DNA from: Syntrophomonadaceae bacterium
Lineage (GTDB): Bacteria > Bacillota > PH28-bin88
Length of the DNA: 64,000 nucleotides
NCBI GenBank assembly: GCA_018333865.1
Contig: JAGXSE010000071.1
Coordinates: 1-64,000 of the forward strand
Direction: 5' to 3'
Under the pieces are notes generated by a model. The model was not told the DNA's origin, made no database searches, and was given only the letters and a program-made list of their open reading frames with translations. Below, piece after piece: positions 53,861 to 62,766 of this stretch; position 1 is the first letter of the stretch; each line of letters starts with the position of its first letter. A program made the position numbers and the translations under genes.

Positions 53861-54628
53861 GTGAACAATTTACTAACAATAAGAAATATTACCAAGACCT
53901 TCGGCGGACTGGTGGCAGTGAATAACGTCAGCATTGAGGTGAAAGAGCAAACCTTTACTATGCTGATCGGGCCTAACGGTTGTGGCAAAACTACGCTGAT
54001 TAATTGTTGTACTGGCATATTGGAACCGACAGCAGGGAATGTGTTCCTTGGTGATAAAGATATCACGGGTTGGCCAACCCATAAGATTACTGAGGTTGGA
54101 TTTGTCAGGAGTTTTCAGATCCCTCTGCCTTTCCTCGGCCTCACCGTATTAGATAATGTCATTGGCGCAATGCGGAATTCTGGTGAAGCGCCATTAAGGT
54201 CAACCTTTAAGCGGCTGTGGGTGGAGGAGGAGGAAGAAAACGTAGAGAGGGCAATGGCAATACTGCGCCGGGTTTATTTAGAAAAGCACTGGAATAAGCC
54301 CAGCCACGCGCTGGGGGCCGCTCAGCTGAAGATGCTGGAAGTGGCTAAGGGACTTGCGTCCGGAGCCAAGCTGATTGCCCTGGATGAGCCGATCGGGGGA
54401 GTAGATCCGGCTTCAGCAGATGAAATTCTCTCCCATGTGTCAGAACTCAAGCGAGAAGGACTGACCTTTTTGGTCGTGGAACACAGGATAGATATTGCTG
54501 CCCCTTATGCGGATTATATCTTTGCTATGGAACTCGGACGGCTGATATCTCAAGGTACTCCTCAGCAGGTTTTAAATGATCCTAAAGTTATTGAGGTTTA
54601 CCTCGGCAAGGGGGCGGAAGCATGCTGA
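53861..54628 (+). CDS. ABC transporter ATPase, LivG type
   Basis: A 255-residue ATPase. Walker A GPNGCGKT is near residues 34-41 and Walker B is LIALDEPIGGVDP. The signature region ALGAAQLKMLEVAKGL departs from the classic LSGGQ (LGAAQ), which is worth noting. It pairs with the LivF-type ATPase. The start is GTG, with AGGCAGGTGG upstream. The stop overlaps the livF-like start. Confidence 0.9.
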   Translation: MNNLLTIRNITKTFGGLVAVNNVSIEVKEQTFTMLIGPNGCGKTTLINCCTGILEPTAGNVFLGDKDITGWPTHKITEVGFVRSFQIPLPFLGLTVLDNVIGAMRNSGEAPLRSTFKRLWVEEEEENVERAMAILRRVYLEKHWNKPSHALGAAQLKMLEVAKGLASGAKLIALDEPIGGVDPASADEILSHVSELKREGLTFLVVEHRIDIAAPYADYIFAMELGRLISQGTPQQVLNDPKVIEVYLGKGAEAC

Positions 54629-55374
54629 AAATTAATAATCTTAACTCCGGCTATGGCAAGCTTCAGGTCCTCTATGACCTTTCGATCGAAATACCCGAGA
54701 AGGAAATAACTGTAGTGGTAGGGCCAAATGGTGCCGGAAAAACAACTTTGTTATGCAGTATTATGGGGATTACCAATGTGTTTTCTGGAGAAGTCTTGTT
54801 CAATGGGGATTCGTTAAAGAATTTGCCAACGTATTTGCTTGCCAGGAAGGGTATATCCTATGTTCCCCAAATGGGCAATGTTTTTGCGGACCTTAGTGTC
54901 AGGGACAACCTGCAGATGGCAGGATATCTGCTGCCCGTGGCTGAAGCGAGAAAGAAAGCGCAAGAGATGACGGAGATATTTCCGGTTCTGAAAAGATTTA
55001 TTGACCGGAAGGCGGCGACTTTAAGCGGCGGCGAGAGAAGGATGCTGGCTATAGCTATGGGCTTGATGAAGAATCCGAAACTGATGCTGTTAGATGAGCT
55101 AAGTACCGACCTTGCGCCGATCATCGCAGAAAAAGTAATCTTAGAAGTAGCCAGACTAAGGGACGAGCTGGGCATAACAATTCTTATGGTTGAACAATTA
55201 GCCAAACGGGCACTAGAGATCGGTGACAAGGCTTACTTGCTTGTCAGTGGTGGAGTGAAGTTTGCCGGCGAAGCACGGGATTTGCTTAGCGAACCGGAAT
55301 TGTGCAGCTTATATCTGGGAATCAAAAAGCCGGCGGCGGCTCAAATTGTACCATTAACTGAAGGGAGTAGGTAA
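54622..55374 (+). CDS. ABC transporter ATPase, LivF type
   Basis: A 250-residue ATPase. Walker A GPNGAGKT, signature LSGGERRMLAIA and Walker B LMLLDELSTDLAP are clear; the usual Pro after Glu is Leu here. The gene overlaps livG by seven bases. It forms the cytoplasmic heterodimer that powers the LivH/LivM permeases. Confidence 0.9.
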   Translation: MLKINNLNSGYGKLQVLYDLSIEIPEKEITVVVGPNGAGKTTLLCSIMGITNVFSGEVLFNGDSLKNLPTYLLARKGISYVPQMGNVFADLSVRDNLQMAGYLLPVAEARKKAQEMTEIFPVLKRFIDRKAATLSGGERRMLAIAMGLMKNPKLMLLDELSTDLAPIIAEKVILEVARLRDELGITILMVEQLAKRALEIGDKAYLLVSGGVKFAGEARDLLSEPELCSLYLGIKKPAAAQIVPLTEGSR

Positions 55375-55377
55375 GCC

Positions 55378-56316
55378 ATGGAGCCTTGGTTAGCAACAGG
55401 ATTAATTTATGCCAGCGCGCTGGCCCTGGCGGCTGGTGGCCTCACACTGCTTTATATAGCCACCCGTACTTTTAATTTTGCCCATGCCAGCATGGCAACA
55501 GTAGGTTTTTACGTGGTTTATAGTGGTTGCGTGCTGATTGGCGGAAATCCTTATATTTACTTTCCGCTGGCTTTCCTGGTTGGCGGTTTGCTTGGCGTGA
55601 TTTGCTACTATGGCCTTAACAGGCCGCTTCTTAGGCGTGGGGCGGCGGAAATAACGCTGATGATGTCGACCTTGGGTTATGACCTGATCCTGCTATCCCT
55701 GATCCAAATGTACGCTGACTACCTGACTTTTAGTATGCAGCTATTTCCCCGCCGGGTGAACATGAACGTTTATGATTTTAAACTGTTGGGAGAAAACGCA
55801 GCGACCATAATCCTGCCCATTTTGGCCATTGTCTTCCTGACTGGTCTCCACTTGTTTCTGGTTAAGACCAGGTTTGGTGTGGCCATGCGGGCGACAATTG
55901 AAAAACCGGTACTTGCCGGGGCCTCAGGTATCAACTCCGATCGGGTGTATTTGGTAGCCTGGCTGATCGGCGGCGGGATGGCGGCACTGGGAGGTGCAGC
56001 CATGTCGATGGCGGTTACTGGAACTCCGGTTTTAGGGATGAATTCGATTTCTTTTATGTTTGCTGGTGCAATTCTAGGTGGTTTGCACAGTCTTTACGGT
56101 GGCATCCTAGGAGGCTTTGTCGTTGGATTGGCCGAGTACGCCGGTGTTTTCTATTTATCACAACTATTTGGCACATGGGTTCTCGGCTATCGGATGGCGA
56201 TACCTCTTCTATTAATGGCAGTTACATTGCTGATCTTCCCGCGGGGACTGGCCGGTATTCCTTGGACTGCTTTGTATAACGGCTTAGTCGGGAAGAAAGG
56301 CGGTGCTAAAGCGTGA
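55378..56316 (+). CDS. ABC transporter permease, LivH type
   Basis: A 312-residue membrane protein with about eight helices. ASALALAAGGLTLLYIATR and the loop with MRATIEKPVLAGASGIN correspond to the LivH family. ATG 55378 follows GAAGGGAGTAGGTAAGCC, three bases after livF. Its TGA overlaps the GTG start of the next permease. Confidence 0.88.
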   Translation: MEPWLATGLIYASALALAAGGLTLLYIATRTFNFAHASMATVGFYVVYSGCVLIGGNPYIYFPLAFLVGGLLGVICYYGLNRPLLRRGAAEITLMMSTLGYDLILLSLIQMYADYLTFSMQLFPRRVNMNVYDFKLLGENAATIILPILAIVFLTGLHLFLVKTRFGVAMRATIEKPVLAGASGINSDRVYLVAWLIGGGMAALGGAAMSMAVTGTPVLGMNSISFMFAGAILGGLHSLYGGILGGFVVGLAEYAGVFYLSQLFGTWVLGYRMAIPLLLMAVTLLIFPRGLAGIPWTALYNGLVGKKGGAKA

Positions 56317-57506
56317 AAACCCAAAACACCATAATTGAAAAAATGCTTAAAAGCCGGCTATTTAATAATAGTGAAATTCTGGTCACGATTGCCATCCTGA
56401 TCTTTTTAACCTTTTTCCTGATCAGCCACGGTGTACCCATGATCTTGACAATTCTTATAGACTTTGCGGTCTTCGCTATCGTGACCATGAGTCTAAACCT
56501 GGAAACTGGCTTAACCGGCATTCCCCAGTTCGGGCGGGTGTTGGCGGTCATTGCCGGCGCTTTTGCTGTAGGCGCTATTCCTGGCCGGATAATGGCTGCT
56601 TTTATGGGGCTTCCTTTTGGAGCAGATTACACTCAAGACATTATTCAATTCCAGATCGCGCCAGAGATAACTGCGACCCTTTCCGCAAGCTGGGTCCTGT
56701 CTCTTTTATTCTTCCTTTTATGCTTGGTGGTAGCTGCGGTTTCCGGTGCGGTGATCGGCTGGCTTACTTCCAGGCCTGCTATCAGGTTAAAAGAGGCCTA
56801 TCTGGGCATATCCCTGTTGGCCTTCGGTGATTTTTTCATGTGGGTCGGACACAACTGGGCACCCTTGGTAGGCGGCAGCACATCGGTATTTGTGCCTGAT
56901 CCGTTTCGCATCTTTGGTGAAGCCAGGTTTGAGGCCGTGGTAATCGTGATATTTTTGGCGGCCATGTTGGTTTACGTTTATCTGAACAGGCTTGCCAGCT
57001 CACCTTTTGGCCGGACGTTAAAGATGGTGCGGGACAATGAGATTTCCGCATCGGCGGCTGGTAAAGATGTTACAAAAATACGGACCCAGAGTCTGGTTAT
57101 CGGGTCTATCTTGGCGGCTATTGCCGGCGGGCTTTATGTGATTTATACCGGTACAGTTACTGCTACTGGGTATTCCAGGCTGGTCTGGACCTTTTGGCCG
57201 TGGGCCTTTATGATGCTTGGCGGTATTGGCAGTACAACCGGTGTGCTTTTGGGTGTGATGGTCTTGACCATTATGAGGACAATAATTACCGTTTACCGCT
57301 TCGAGATATTCGGTTTCCTGATGGAGTGGGGTATCAATCCGCTCTGGTTGGAGTTCACCCTCATGGGCGCAGTAATTGTTGGTGTGATCCTGTTCTTGCC
57401 CCATGGCCTGGTTCCCGAAAAGGTGCAATCAATATTACCGGCAAAAAGGTTGGAGAGGGTACTTGCAAAAAATAACGACCTGTACAATAGAAATACAGTA
57501 CAATAG
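56313..57506 (+). CDS. ABC transporter permease, LivM type
   Basis: A 397-residue membrane protein with about nine helices. SLNLETGLTGIPQFGRVLAV and the loop FGRTLKMVRDNEISASAAGKD are LivM features. The start is GTG, overlapping the livH stop. It completes the five-gene transporter, which probably feeds amino acids to the fermentative pathways, including glycine reductase just downstream. Confidence 0.88.
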   Translation: MKTQNTIIEKMLKSRLFNNSEILVTIAILIFLTFFLISHGVPMILTILIDFAVFAIVTMSLNLETGLTGIPQFGRVLAVIAGAFAVGAIPGRIMAAFMGLPFGADYTQDIIQFQIAPEITATLSASWVLSLLFFLLCLVVAAVSGAVIGWLTSRPAIRLKEAYLGISLLAFGDFFMWVGHNWAPLVGGSTSVFVPDPFRIFGEARFEAVVIVIFLAAMLVYVYLNRLASSPFGRTLKMVRDNEISASAAGKDVTKIRTQSLVIGSILAAIAGGLYVIYTGTVTATGYSRLVWTFWPWAFMMLGGIGSTTGVLLGVMVLTIMRTIITVYRFEIFGFLMEWGINPLWLEFTLMGAVIVGVILFLPHGLVPEKVQSILPAKRLERVLAKNNDLYNRNTVQ

Positions 57507-57545
57507 GAATATTGACTAGGTAGAATTAAAAAGAGGTTATTAATG

Positions 57546-57580
57546 GCCAGCTGCAACAGATGCGCTGGCTTTTGTTCTTC
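57546..57580 (+). terminator. Terminator after the liv operon
   Basis: GCCAGC (57546-57551) pairs with GCTGGC (57564-57569), then TTTTGTTCTT. A second long hairpin follows: GTTTGATAAGTTC (57582-57594) with GAACTTTATCAAAC (57608-57621). Confidence 0.7.
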
Positions 57581-57676
57581 CGTTTGATAAGTTCATCAAC
57601 TGAAAGGGAACTTTATCAAACTGCCTGTCGTCTAAGTAGCAAGTAGTAAGTAATCTATAGCGGGAGGTAGATAAAG

Positions 57677-58665
57677 TTGCATAAGTATCTAATGCAGCAC
57701 AGGCGGTTGTTCCTTGCGGTGCTAGGTTTATTGATTTTAGTTGCGCTAGGGATTAATACTTTGTTCAGACCGGACGGCAAGGCAGAAATTGGGTTTATGC
57801 AAAACGAGTCAATATCGCAGTCGGCGAGGGCCCCGGCACCGGTTCCGGCATCGGCCCCGGCGCCACGACAAGTGGCAAGCGATTTAAAAGTGTCACGACC
57901 GGAGCCAGTACCGCCGCCGATGCCGCCGCTGCCACCTCCACCCGGGACTGGTAGCGCGATAGCAGCGGAAACAGGTGTACAGAGATTAATTAAAAACGCA
58001 GATCTAATCCTGGAAGTGAAGGATTTAAGCGGAATAATCAGTACCATTGAACAGCGGGTAGAGGCCTTAGGCGGGATTATCGCCAGCACTTCCCTTTCCA
58101 GGCCGGACGGCGGCAAGGCTTATGCCAGCATGACTTTACGGATACCTGCAGGCAGGTTTGTTTCGACTATGGGCGAAATAGAAAAGCTGGGGACTGTCAA
58201 ACACCGGCACACTTATACCAATGACGTTACTCAGGAATACATGGATCTGGAAGCGCGCATCGCTAACCTCAGCAGGCAAGAAGAGCGCTTGAGAGAAATT
58301 TTAAAACAGGCAAAAAACGTGGAAGAAGTCCTGAAGGTAGAAAGCGAGCTGTGGCGGATCCGCGGGGATATCGAAGTATCAACCCCAGGCTGAACTTTCT
58401 AAAAGACCGGGTCAGTTTTTCAACTATCAACCTTTCCTTAGAAGCTGTTGATCCCCGGATGTTGGAGATCAGCACCGAAGAACCAAATGTGATTGAGCGC
58501 AGTGCCCGCGCTTTTATCAACAGCATCAACATGTTAATCAAGGCTGGTGGCGATACAATCGTCTTTATTACTGGCTTTTCGCCTCTCCTGGTCCTAATCA
58601 TTCCTTTGGGGTTATTGGGCCGGAAATTTTACCGCCAGTGGGCCGCTAGCCGTCGCCAAACCTGA
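57677..58665 (+). pseudogene. DUF4349 domain protein gene with a frameshift
   Basis: The first frame (57677-58393) has one membrane helix, an Ala/Pro-rich linker (~40-95) and most of a DUF4349 domain with a coiled coil (ARIANLSRQEERLREIL). It stops after IEVSTPG. The rest, RLNFLKDRVSFSTINLSLEA plus a C-terminal helix, continues in another frame to 58665. A single-base change near 58375-58390 would join them. It may be a true pseudogene or a sequencing error. The start is TTG with CGGGAGGTAG upstream. Confidence 0.8.
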
Positions 58666-58779
58666 TCAAGCAAAATAACCAATCGCATGGATCAGCAACC
58701 GGGGACATTACTGTCTGAAAGGATTAGCCAAGCTTCGACAGTCGTGTCCCTTTTCCATTGCGTACAAGCTATTGCCCTA

Positions 58780-58806
58780 GCAAGTCAAGAACCGCCCCCG
58801 ACTTGC
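58780..58806 (+). repeat. AGAACCG(C/T)CCCC hairpin repeat
   Basis: GCAAGTC (58780-58786) and GACTTGC (58800-58806) flank AAGAACCGCCCCC. It is the same design as the repeats at 16950 and 17781, here upstream of the glycine operon promoter. Confidence 0.65.
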
Positions 58807-58848
58807 GCTGTCCCCAACTTGCGCCTTGAACTTTTTTTCACATTTCTG

Positions 58849-58878
58849 TTGCCTATCCTGATCCAATTGTGTTAAAAT
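58849..58878 (+). promoter_or_regulatory. Probable promoter of the glycine reductase operon
   Basis: TTGCCT (58849-58854), 18 bases, TAAAAT (58873-58878), about 20-35 bases before the riboswitch. Both boxes are near consensus. Confidence 0.5.
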
Positions 58879-58911
58879 AATGATGTAAAAAAATATTGCT
58901 GGATGACGCCG

Positions 58912-59096
58912 TTGGAAGAGTCCTGTTTTGCAGGCGCCGAAGGAGCAACCGTCAGGTTTGGTCGACTTGCGGGAAACTCTCAGGTACAAGAACCATTGGC
59001 GGACAGATCTCTGGAGAGCTCCTTTCAATAAGGACACCAAAGGGGAACCGGCAATCAGCCGGAGCAATCTCTCAGGTTTCAGGACAGAGGAAAGAC
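58912..59096 (+). ncRNA. Tandem glycine riboswitch
   Basis: Two aptamers in a row. The first has GGAAGAGTCC, GGCGCCGAAGGAGCAA and AACTCTCAGG (58914-58983). The second has GGAGAGCTCC, ACCAAAGGGG, CCGGAGCAA and TCTCTCAGG (59013-59076), then CAGGACAGAGG. These are the conserved parts of the gcvT-type glycine sensor. The 3' strand of the second aptamer overlaps the terminator stem, so glycine binding should favour read-through into the glycine reductase genes. Confidence 0.93.
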
Positions 59097-59123
59097 GCCA
59101 AGCCTTTCCTCTGTTTTTATTTT
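59084..59123 (+). terminator. Riboswitch-controlled terminator
   Basis: ACAGAGGAAAG (59084-59094) pairs with CTTTCCTCTGT (59104-59114), followed by TTTTATTTT. It overlaps the end of the second glycine aptamer and forms its expression platform. Confidence 0.9.
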
Positions 59124-59172
59124 GCGCAAAAAAATTCCGGCAGGATCTCTTCCGGCTGGCAGGGGGCAGAAT

Positions 59173-59556
59173 ATGAGGCCTAAACACATCATCATCAGCA
59201 ATAACCCTGCTTTGGAATTAGCCGCTACAGATATTTACTTGAAAGAGTTTGGCGTGTTGGCCGTGCTGGAACGGGTCCGCGATCTGGTGCATCTGGGACA
59301 TCAACTGTTAACACACCCTTTTGCTGGCAGCGTTAAGCCTTGCGAAAACCCCTATCGTTCGATAGCTATCAGTTTTGAGCAAAAAAACCTCGATTACCAG
59401 TCTGAAACGATAATTGCATCCTGTTTGGAATCCGCCAGGGTAATGCTTAAGGAAAGCCCTTATCGCCTGTTTAGTGAAGAGGTTCTGGCGGACCTGGCCT
59501 TGATTGACAAGTCCTTGCTCGCAGCGGGACTAGAATCCCTCCGGAAGCAAACATAA
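59173..59556 (+). CDS. grdX: GrdX family protein
   Basis: A 127-residue protein of unknown function found at the head of glycine reductase operons. IIISNNPALELAATD at the N terminus and VLERVRDLVHLGHQLLTHPFAGS are family features. ATG 59173 follows CAGGGGGCAGA; the longer frame from 59122 would start inside the terminator. It is the first gene after the riboswitch. Confidence 0.82.
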   Translation: MRPKHIIISNNPALELAATDIYLKEFGVLAVLERVRDLVHLGHQLLTHPFAGSVKPCENPYRSIAISFEQKNLDYQSETIIASCLESARVMLKESPYRLFSEEVLADLALIDKSLLAAGLESLRKQT

Positions 59557-59751
59557 GTAGCAGATAAAAAACAAAAACTAACAACAAGTCCCAGGCAAAA
59601 CATCTTTTCATGCCGATAGATTACCTGGGCTAGAAATCCTTGCTGCTGACAACATCTATTTGCTTTGTGAAATATATCACACAGCAAGCTGCCCGCGGAG
59701 GTATTTAAGCCGGTGGCGTATCCCCGGCTAAGATTTATAGGAGGTGTTCTA

Positions 59752-60972
59752 ATGACAAATCTTTACGACATGATCATTGTTGGCGGGGGGCCAGGCGGGT
59801 TGGCTGCCGCTATCTATGGCGCCCGGGCCAAACTGAAGACACTGCTCATAGAAAAGGGCAAACCGGGCGGCCAGGCAGCCACCACCGAGGATATGGAAAA
59901 CTATCCTGGTTTTGCTGCCGGCACTACAGGTCCCGGCTTAATGAAGGCTTTTCTTGACCATGCCGTTCATTTCGGTGCAGAAGTAATCCGGAACGAAATC
60001 GTCAGATTAGATGCCGCCAAAAAACTGGTAGTCGGAAAAAACGGGACTGAATACCTGGGACGGGCGATCATCCTGGCGCCTGGAGCTGTTCCGCGAACCC
60101 TTGGCGTTCCCGGGGAGCATGCCTTAAGAGGGAAGGGGGTTTCTTATTGTGCCACCTGTGATGCCGACTTCTTTACCGACCTGAATATCCTGGTCGTCGG
60201 CAACGGCGATGCGGCTATTGAGGAAGCCAACCATTTGTCCAAGTTTGCCAATTCAGTGACAATAATCGTTATTCACGATGAAGGGATTTTAGACGCTGCT
60301 CCCATGTTGCAGGAACGTGCTTTCAATAATGCTAAAATCAAGTTTATCTGGAACTCTACCGTTCAAGAAATCAAAGGCGAAGATTTAGTGACTTCGGTAG
60401 TATTGAAGAACATTAAAACCAACCAGTTGACAGAGATGGAAACTGACGGCTTGTTTATCTATGTGGGGACAGTGCCGCAGACAAATTTCCTGAAAGGCCA
60501 GGTTGATCTGGATGCTTCCGGATATATTGTTACCGATGAGCGGATGGAGACTTCTGCCGACGGTATCTTCGCGGCAGGTGACGCCAGACAGAAGTATTTA
60601 CGCCAGGTTGTTACCGCTGCGGCTGATGGCGCAATTGCCGCAGTTGCTGCGGAAAAGTATATTTTTGAGGAAGAGGGCTTTCGCGCCAGTGTCCTGCAAG
60701 AAAACCGCCCTGTGGCGGTAGTGTTTTGGACACCGATGAGCCAAAAGTGTCTGGAACTGATGCCGGTGATTGAAAAGACTGTGGCCGGTTACGGCAACGC
60801 AATCAAGTTATGGAAGCTGGACACCTACCGCCACCAGCTGGTAGCCAAGCGCTACGGCATCACTTATAATCCGACGGTGTTGTTCTTTAATCACGGTGTG
60901 GCTGCAAGTCGCTTAATAGATGCGGAAATTACCACCGCAACCCTGGACACAATAATTAAAGGGCTGCTCTAA
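59752..60972 (+). CDS. trxB: Thioredoxin reductase fused to a thioredoxin-like domain
   Basis: A 406-residue protein. Residues 1-310 are a complete NADPH thioredoxin reductase: FAD-binding GGGPGGLAAA, redox-active C133/C136 (CATC), NADPH-binding GNGDAAIEEA and GIFAAGDAR. Residues ~318-406 form a thioredoxin-like domain (VAVVFWTPMSQKCLELMP) where the usual CxxC is SxxC, keeping only Cys334. This tail is unusual for TrxB. ATG 59752 follows TATAGGAGGTGTTCTA. It should supply electrons to the glycine reductase via the thioredoxin encoded next. Confidence 0.9.
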   Translation: MTNLYDMIIVGGGPGGLAAAIYGARAKLKTLLIEKGKPGGQAATTEDMENYPGFAAGTTGPGLMKAFLDHAVHFGAEVIRNEIVRLDAAKKLVVGKNGTEYLGRAIILAPGAVPRTLGVPGEHALRGKGVSYCATCDADFFTDLNILVVGNGDAAIEEANHLSKFANSVTIIVIHDEGILDAAPMLQERAFNNAKIKFIWNSTVQEIKGEDLVTSVVLKNIKTNQLTEMETDGLFIYVGTVPQTNFLKGQVDLDASGYIVTDERMETSADGIFAAGDARQKYLRQVVTAAADGAIAAVAAEKYIFEEEGFRASVLQENRPVAVVFWTPMSQKCLELMPVIEKTVAGYGNAIKLWKLDTYRHQLVAKRYGITYNPTVLFFNHGVAASRLIDAEITTATLDTIIKGLL

Positions 60973-61031
60973 GCGGTGTTGATGTCCGGTGATAGATCCC
61001 GGCAATTAAAAGATCAGGGGAGGTGAGGCAA

Positions 61032-61349
61032 ATGTTGGAAGTCCATAAGGATAACTTTAACGAGGAGGTATTATCTGGCTCTGGTTTGGTTGTCGTTGAT
61101 TTCTGGGGACCTAAGTGTGAAAAGTGTCTGGCAATTATGCCCGATATGGAGGTGTTAGCGGCAAAGTACAGCGGGCAAGCTAAGTTTTGCAAGCTGGATG
61201 TGACAGGCAACCGCCGCCTGGCTATTGCGGAAAAGGTACTTGGTCTCCCCACAGTCTCTTTTTATAAGGATGGCAAAAAGGTGGCAGAGTTAACCAAAGA
61301 CGATGTGGAACTGGCTGCGATCGAGGCCAAAATACAGGAATTACTTTAA
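61032..61349 (+). CDS. trxA: Thioredoxin of the glycine reductase operon
   Basis: A 105-residue thioredoxin. The active site is FWGPKCEKC, with C29 and C32, so Cys-Glu-Lys-Cys replaces the common Cys-Gly-Pro-Cys. The cis-Pro loop is LGLPTVSFYKDG. It carries reducing power from TrxB to the selenoprotein A/protein C complex. ATG 61032 follows GGGGAGGTGAGG; the GTG at 61023 lies inside that site. Confidence 0.88.
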   Translation: MLEVHKDNFNEEVLSGSGLVVVDFWGPKCEKCLAIMPDMEVLAAKYSGQAKFCKLDVTGNRRLAIAEKVLGLPTVSFYKDGKKVAELTKDDVELAAIEAKIQELL

Positions 61350-61386
61350 TAGCAGAAATTATTTTAATTAAGGAGGTGGCCGCTAC

Positions 61387-62670
61387 ATGGGTTTGCAACT
61401 AGGGTACATTGCCACTAAGGATGTCCAGTTTGGCCATGCTACAGAAATTTGCGAGGGCATTCTTTTTATCAACAAGGAAGAAATGCTGCAAATATTGCAG
61501 GACGACCGGTTTGCCAGCCTCAACATTGAGCTGGCGAAGCCGGGAGAAGAAACCCGGATTATTCCCGTGAAGGATGTAATCGAACCGCGGGTAAAGGTTG
61601 AAGGGCCGGGGGGGATGTTCCCTGGTTTTATCAGCAAGGTGGAAATGGTAGGCACCGGAGTCACCCATGTGCTAAAAGGAATTGCTGTTGTAACCGCCGG
61701 TAAAATTGTTGGCTTCCAGGAAGGGATTATTGACATGTCAGGTCCCGGAGCGGAGTACACACCTTTTTCCCAGACCTTAAACATTGTGGTTGTTGCTGAT
61801 CCCGTGCCGGATTTGCATCAGCATGAACACGAAGCGGCCCTCAGGATTTTAGGCTTGAAAGCAGCGGCCTATGTTGGCGAAGCAGGCCGCAATAGAACAC
61901 CGGACGAGATAGTTGCCTATGACTGCCTGCCGCTGCCCCAGGCGATAGCCAAATACCCGGACCTGCCCAGGGTGGCCTATGTCTATATGCTGCAAAGCCA
62001 AGGCTTGCTGCATGACACCTATGTTTACGGTATTGATGCCAAGCGCATTCTGCCTACAATTATATACCCCACAGAAGTTTTTGACGGCGCTATTATCTCA
62101 GGTAACTGCGTTTCTGCCTGCGATAAAAACACCACTTACCATCACCAGAATAACCCCATCATCATCGATTTGCTGGCGCGTCATGGGCAGGATTTAAATT
62201 TTGTCGGCGTAGTGATTACCAACGAAAACGTAACCCTTGCCGACAAGGAGCGCTCTTCCTATTTTACCGCTAAGCTTGTGGAATGGCTGGGAGCGGAAGC
62301 CGCTATTATTTCTGAAGAGGGTTTCGGCAACCCTGATGCGGATCTGATGATGAACTGCACGAAGCTGGAAAAGAAGGGCATCAAAACAGTGCTGGTCACC
62401 GACGAGTACGCCGGACAGGATGGCCGGTCCCAGTCGCTGGCGGACGCCGACCCCCTGGCAGACGCGGTTGTTACAGCCGGCAACGCCAACGAAGTTATTA
62501 CCCTGCCGCCAATGAAGAAGGTTATCGGCCCGATCGGCGCTGCCGATGTCATTGCCGGCGGCTGGAAAGGCAGCCTGGCTGAAGACGGCTCCATTACTAC
62601 AGAAATTCAGGTGATCATCGGCGCTACCAACGAACTTGGTTTTTCTAAACTAACAACCAGGGAGGTTTAG
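61387..62670 (+). CDS. grdE: Glycine reductase protein B, subunits alpha/beta proprotein
   Basis: A 427-residue precursor cleaved to make the pyruvoyl-containing substrate-binding subunits of glycine reductase. The processing region is ISGNCVSACDKNTTYHHQ, with Cys241 as the expected pyruvoyl-forming residue. EGPGGMFPGFISK and the C-terminal VIIGATNELGFSKLTTREV are family blocks. Glycine binds as a Schiff base to the pyruvoyl group. The ATG follows AAGGAGGTGGCC. Confidence 0.93.
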   Translation: MGLQLGYIATKDVQFGHATEICEGILFINKEEMLQILQDDRFASLNIELAKPGEETRIIPVKDVIEPRVKVEGPGGMFPGFISKVEMVGTGVTHVLKGIAVVTAGKIVGFQEGIIDMSGPGAEYTPFSQTLNIVVVADPVPDLHQHEHEAALRILGLKAAAYVGEAGRNRTPDEIVAYDCLPLPQAIAKYPDLPRVAYVYMLQSQGLLHDTYVYGIDAKRILPTIIYPTEVFDGAIISGNCVSACDKNTTYHHQNNPIIIDLLARHGQDLNFVGVVITNENVTLADKERSSYFTAKLVEWLGAEAAIISEEGFGNPDADLMMNCTKLEKKGIKTVLVTDEYAGQDGRSQSLADADPLADAVVTAGNANEVITLPPMKKVIGPIGAADVIAGGWKGSLAEDGSITTEIQVIIGATNELGFSKLTTREV

Positions 62671-62766
62671 CCGTAAGGCTGATGTTATTATAACGAAAGC
62701 TTTTTGCTGTCATGAGAACGCGCGAAAATTTTCGCAGCTATCCCATTTAAATTAAGGAGGCTTGCC

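Noticed and set aside
59122-59172. N-terminal extension of GrdX from an upstream start
   Set aside because: It would begin within the riboswitch terminator; ATG 59173 has its own ribosome site.
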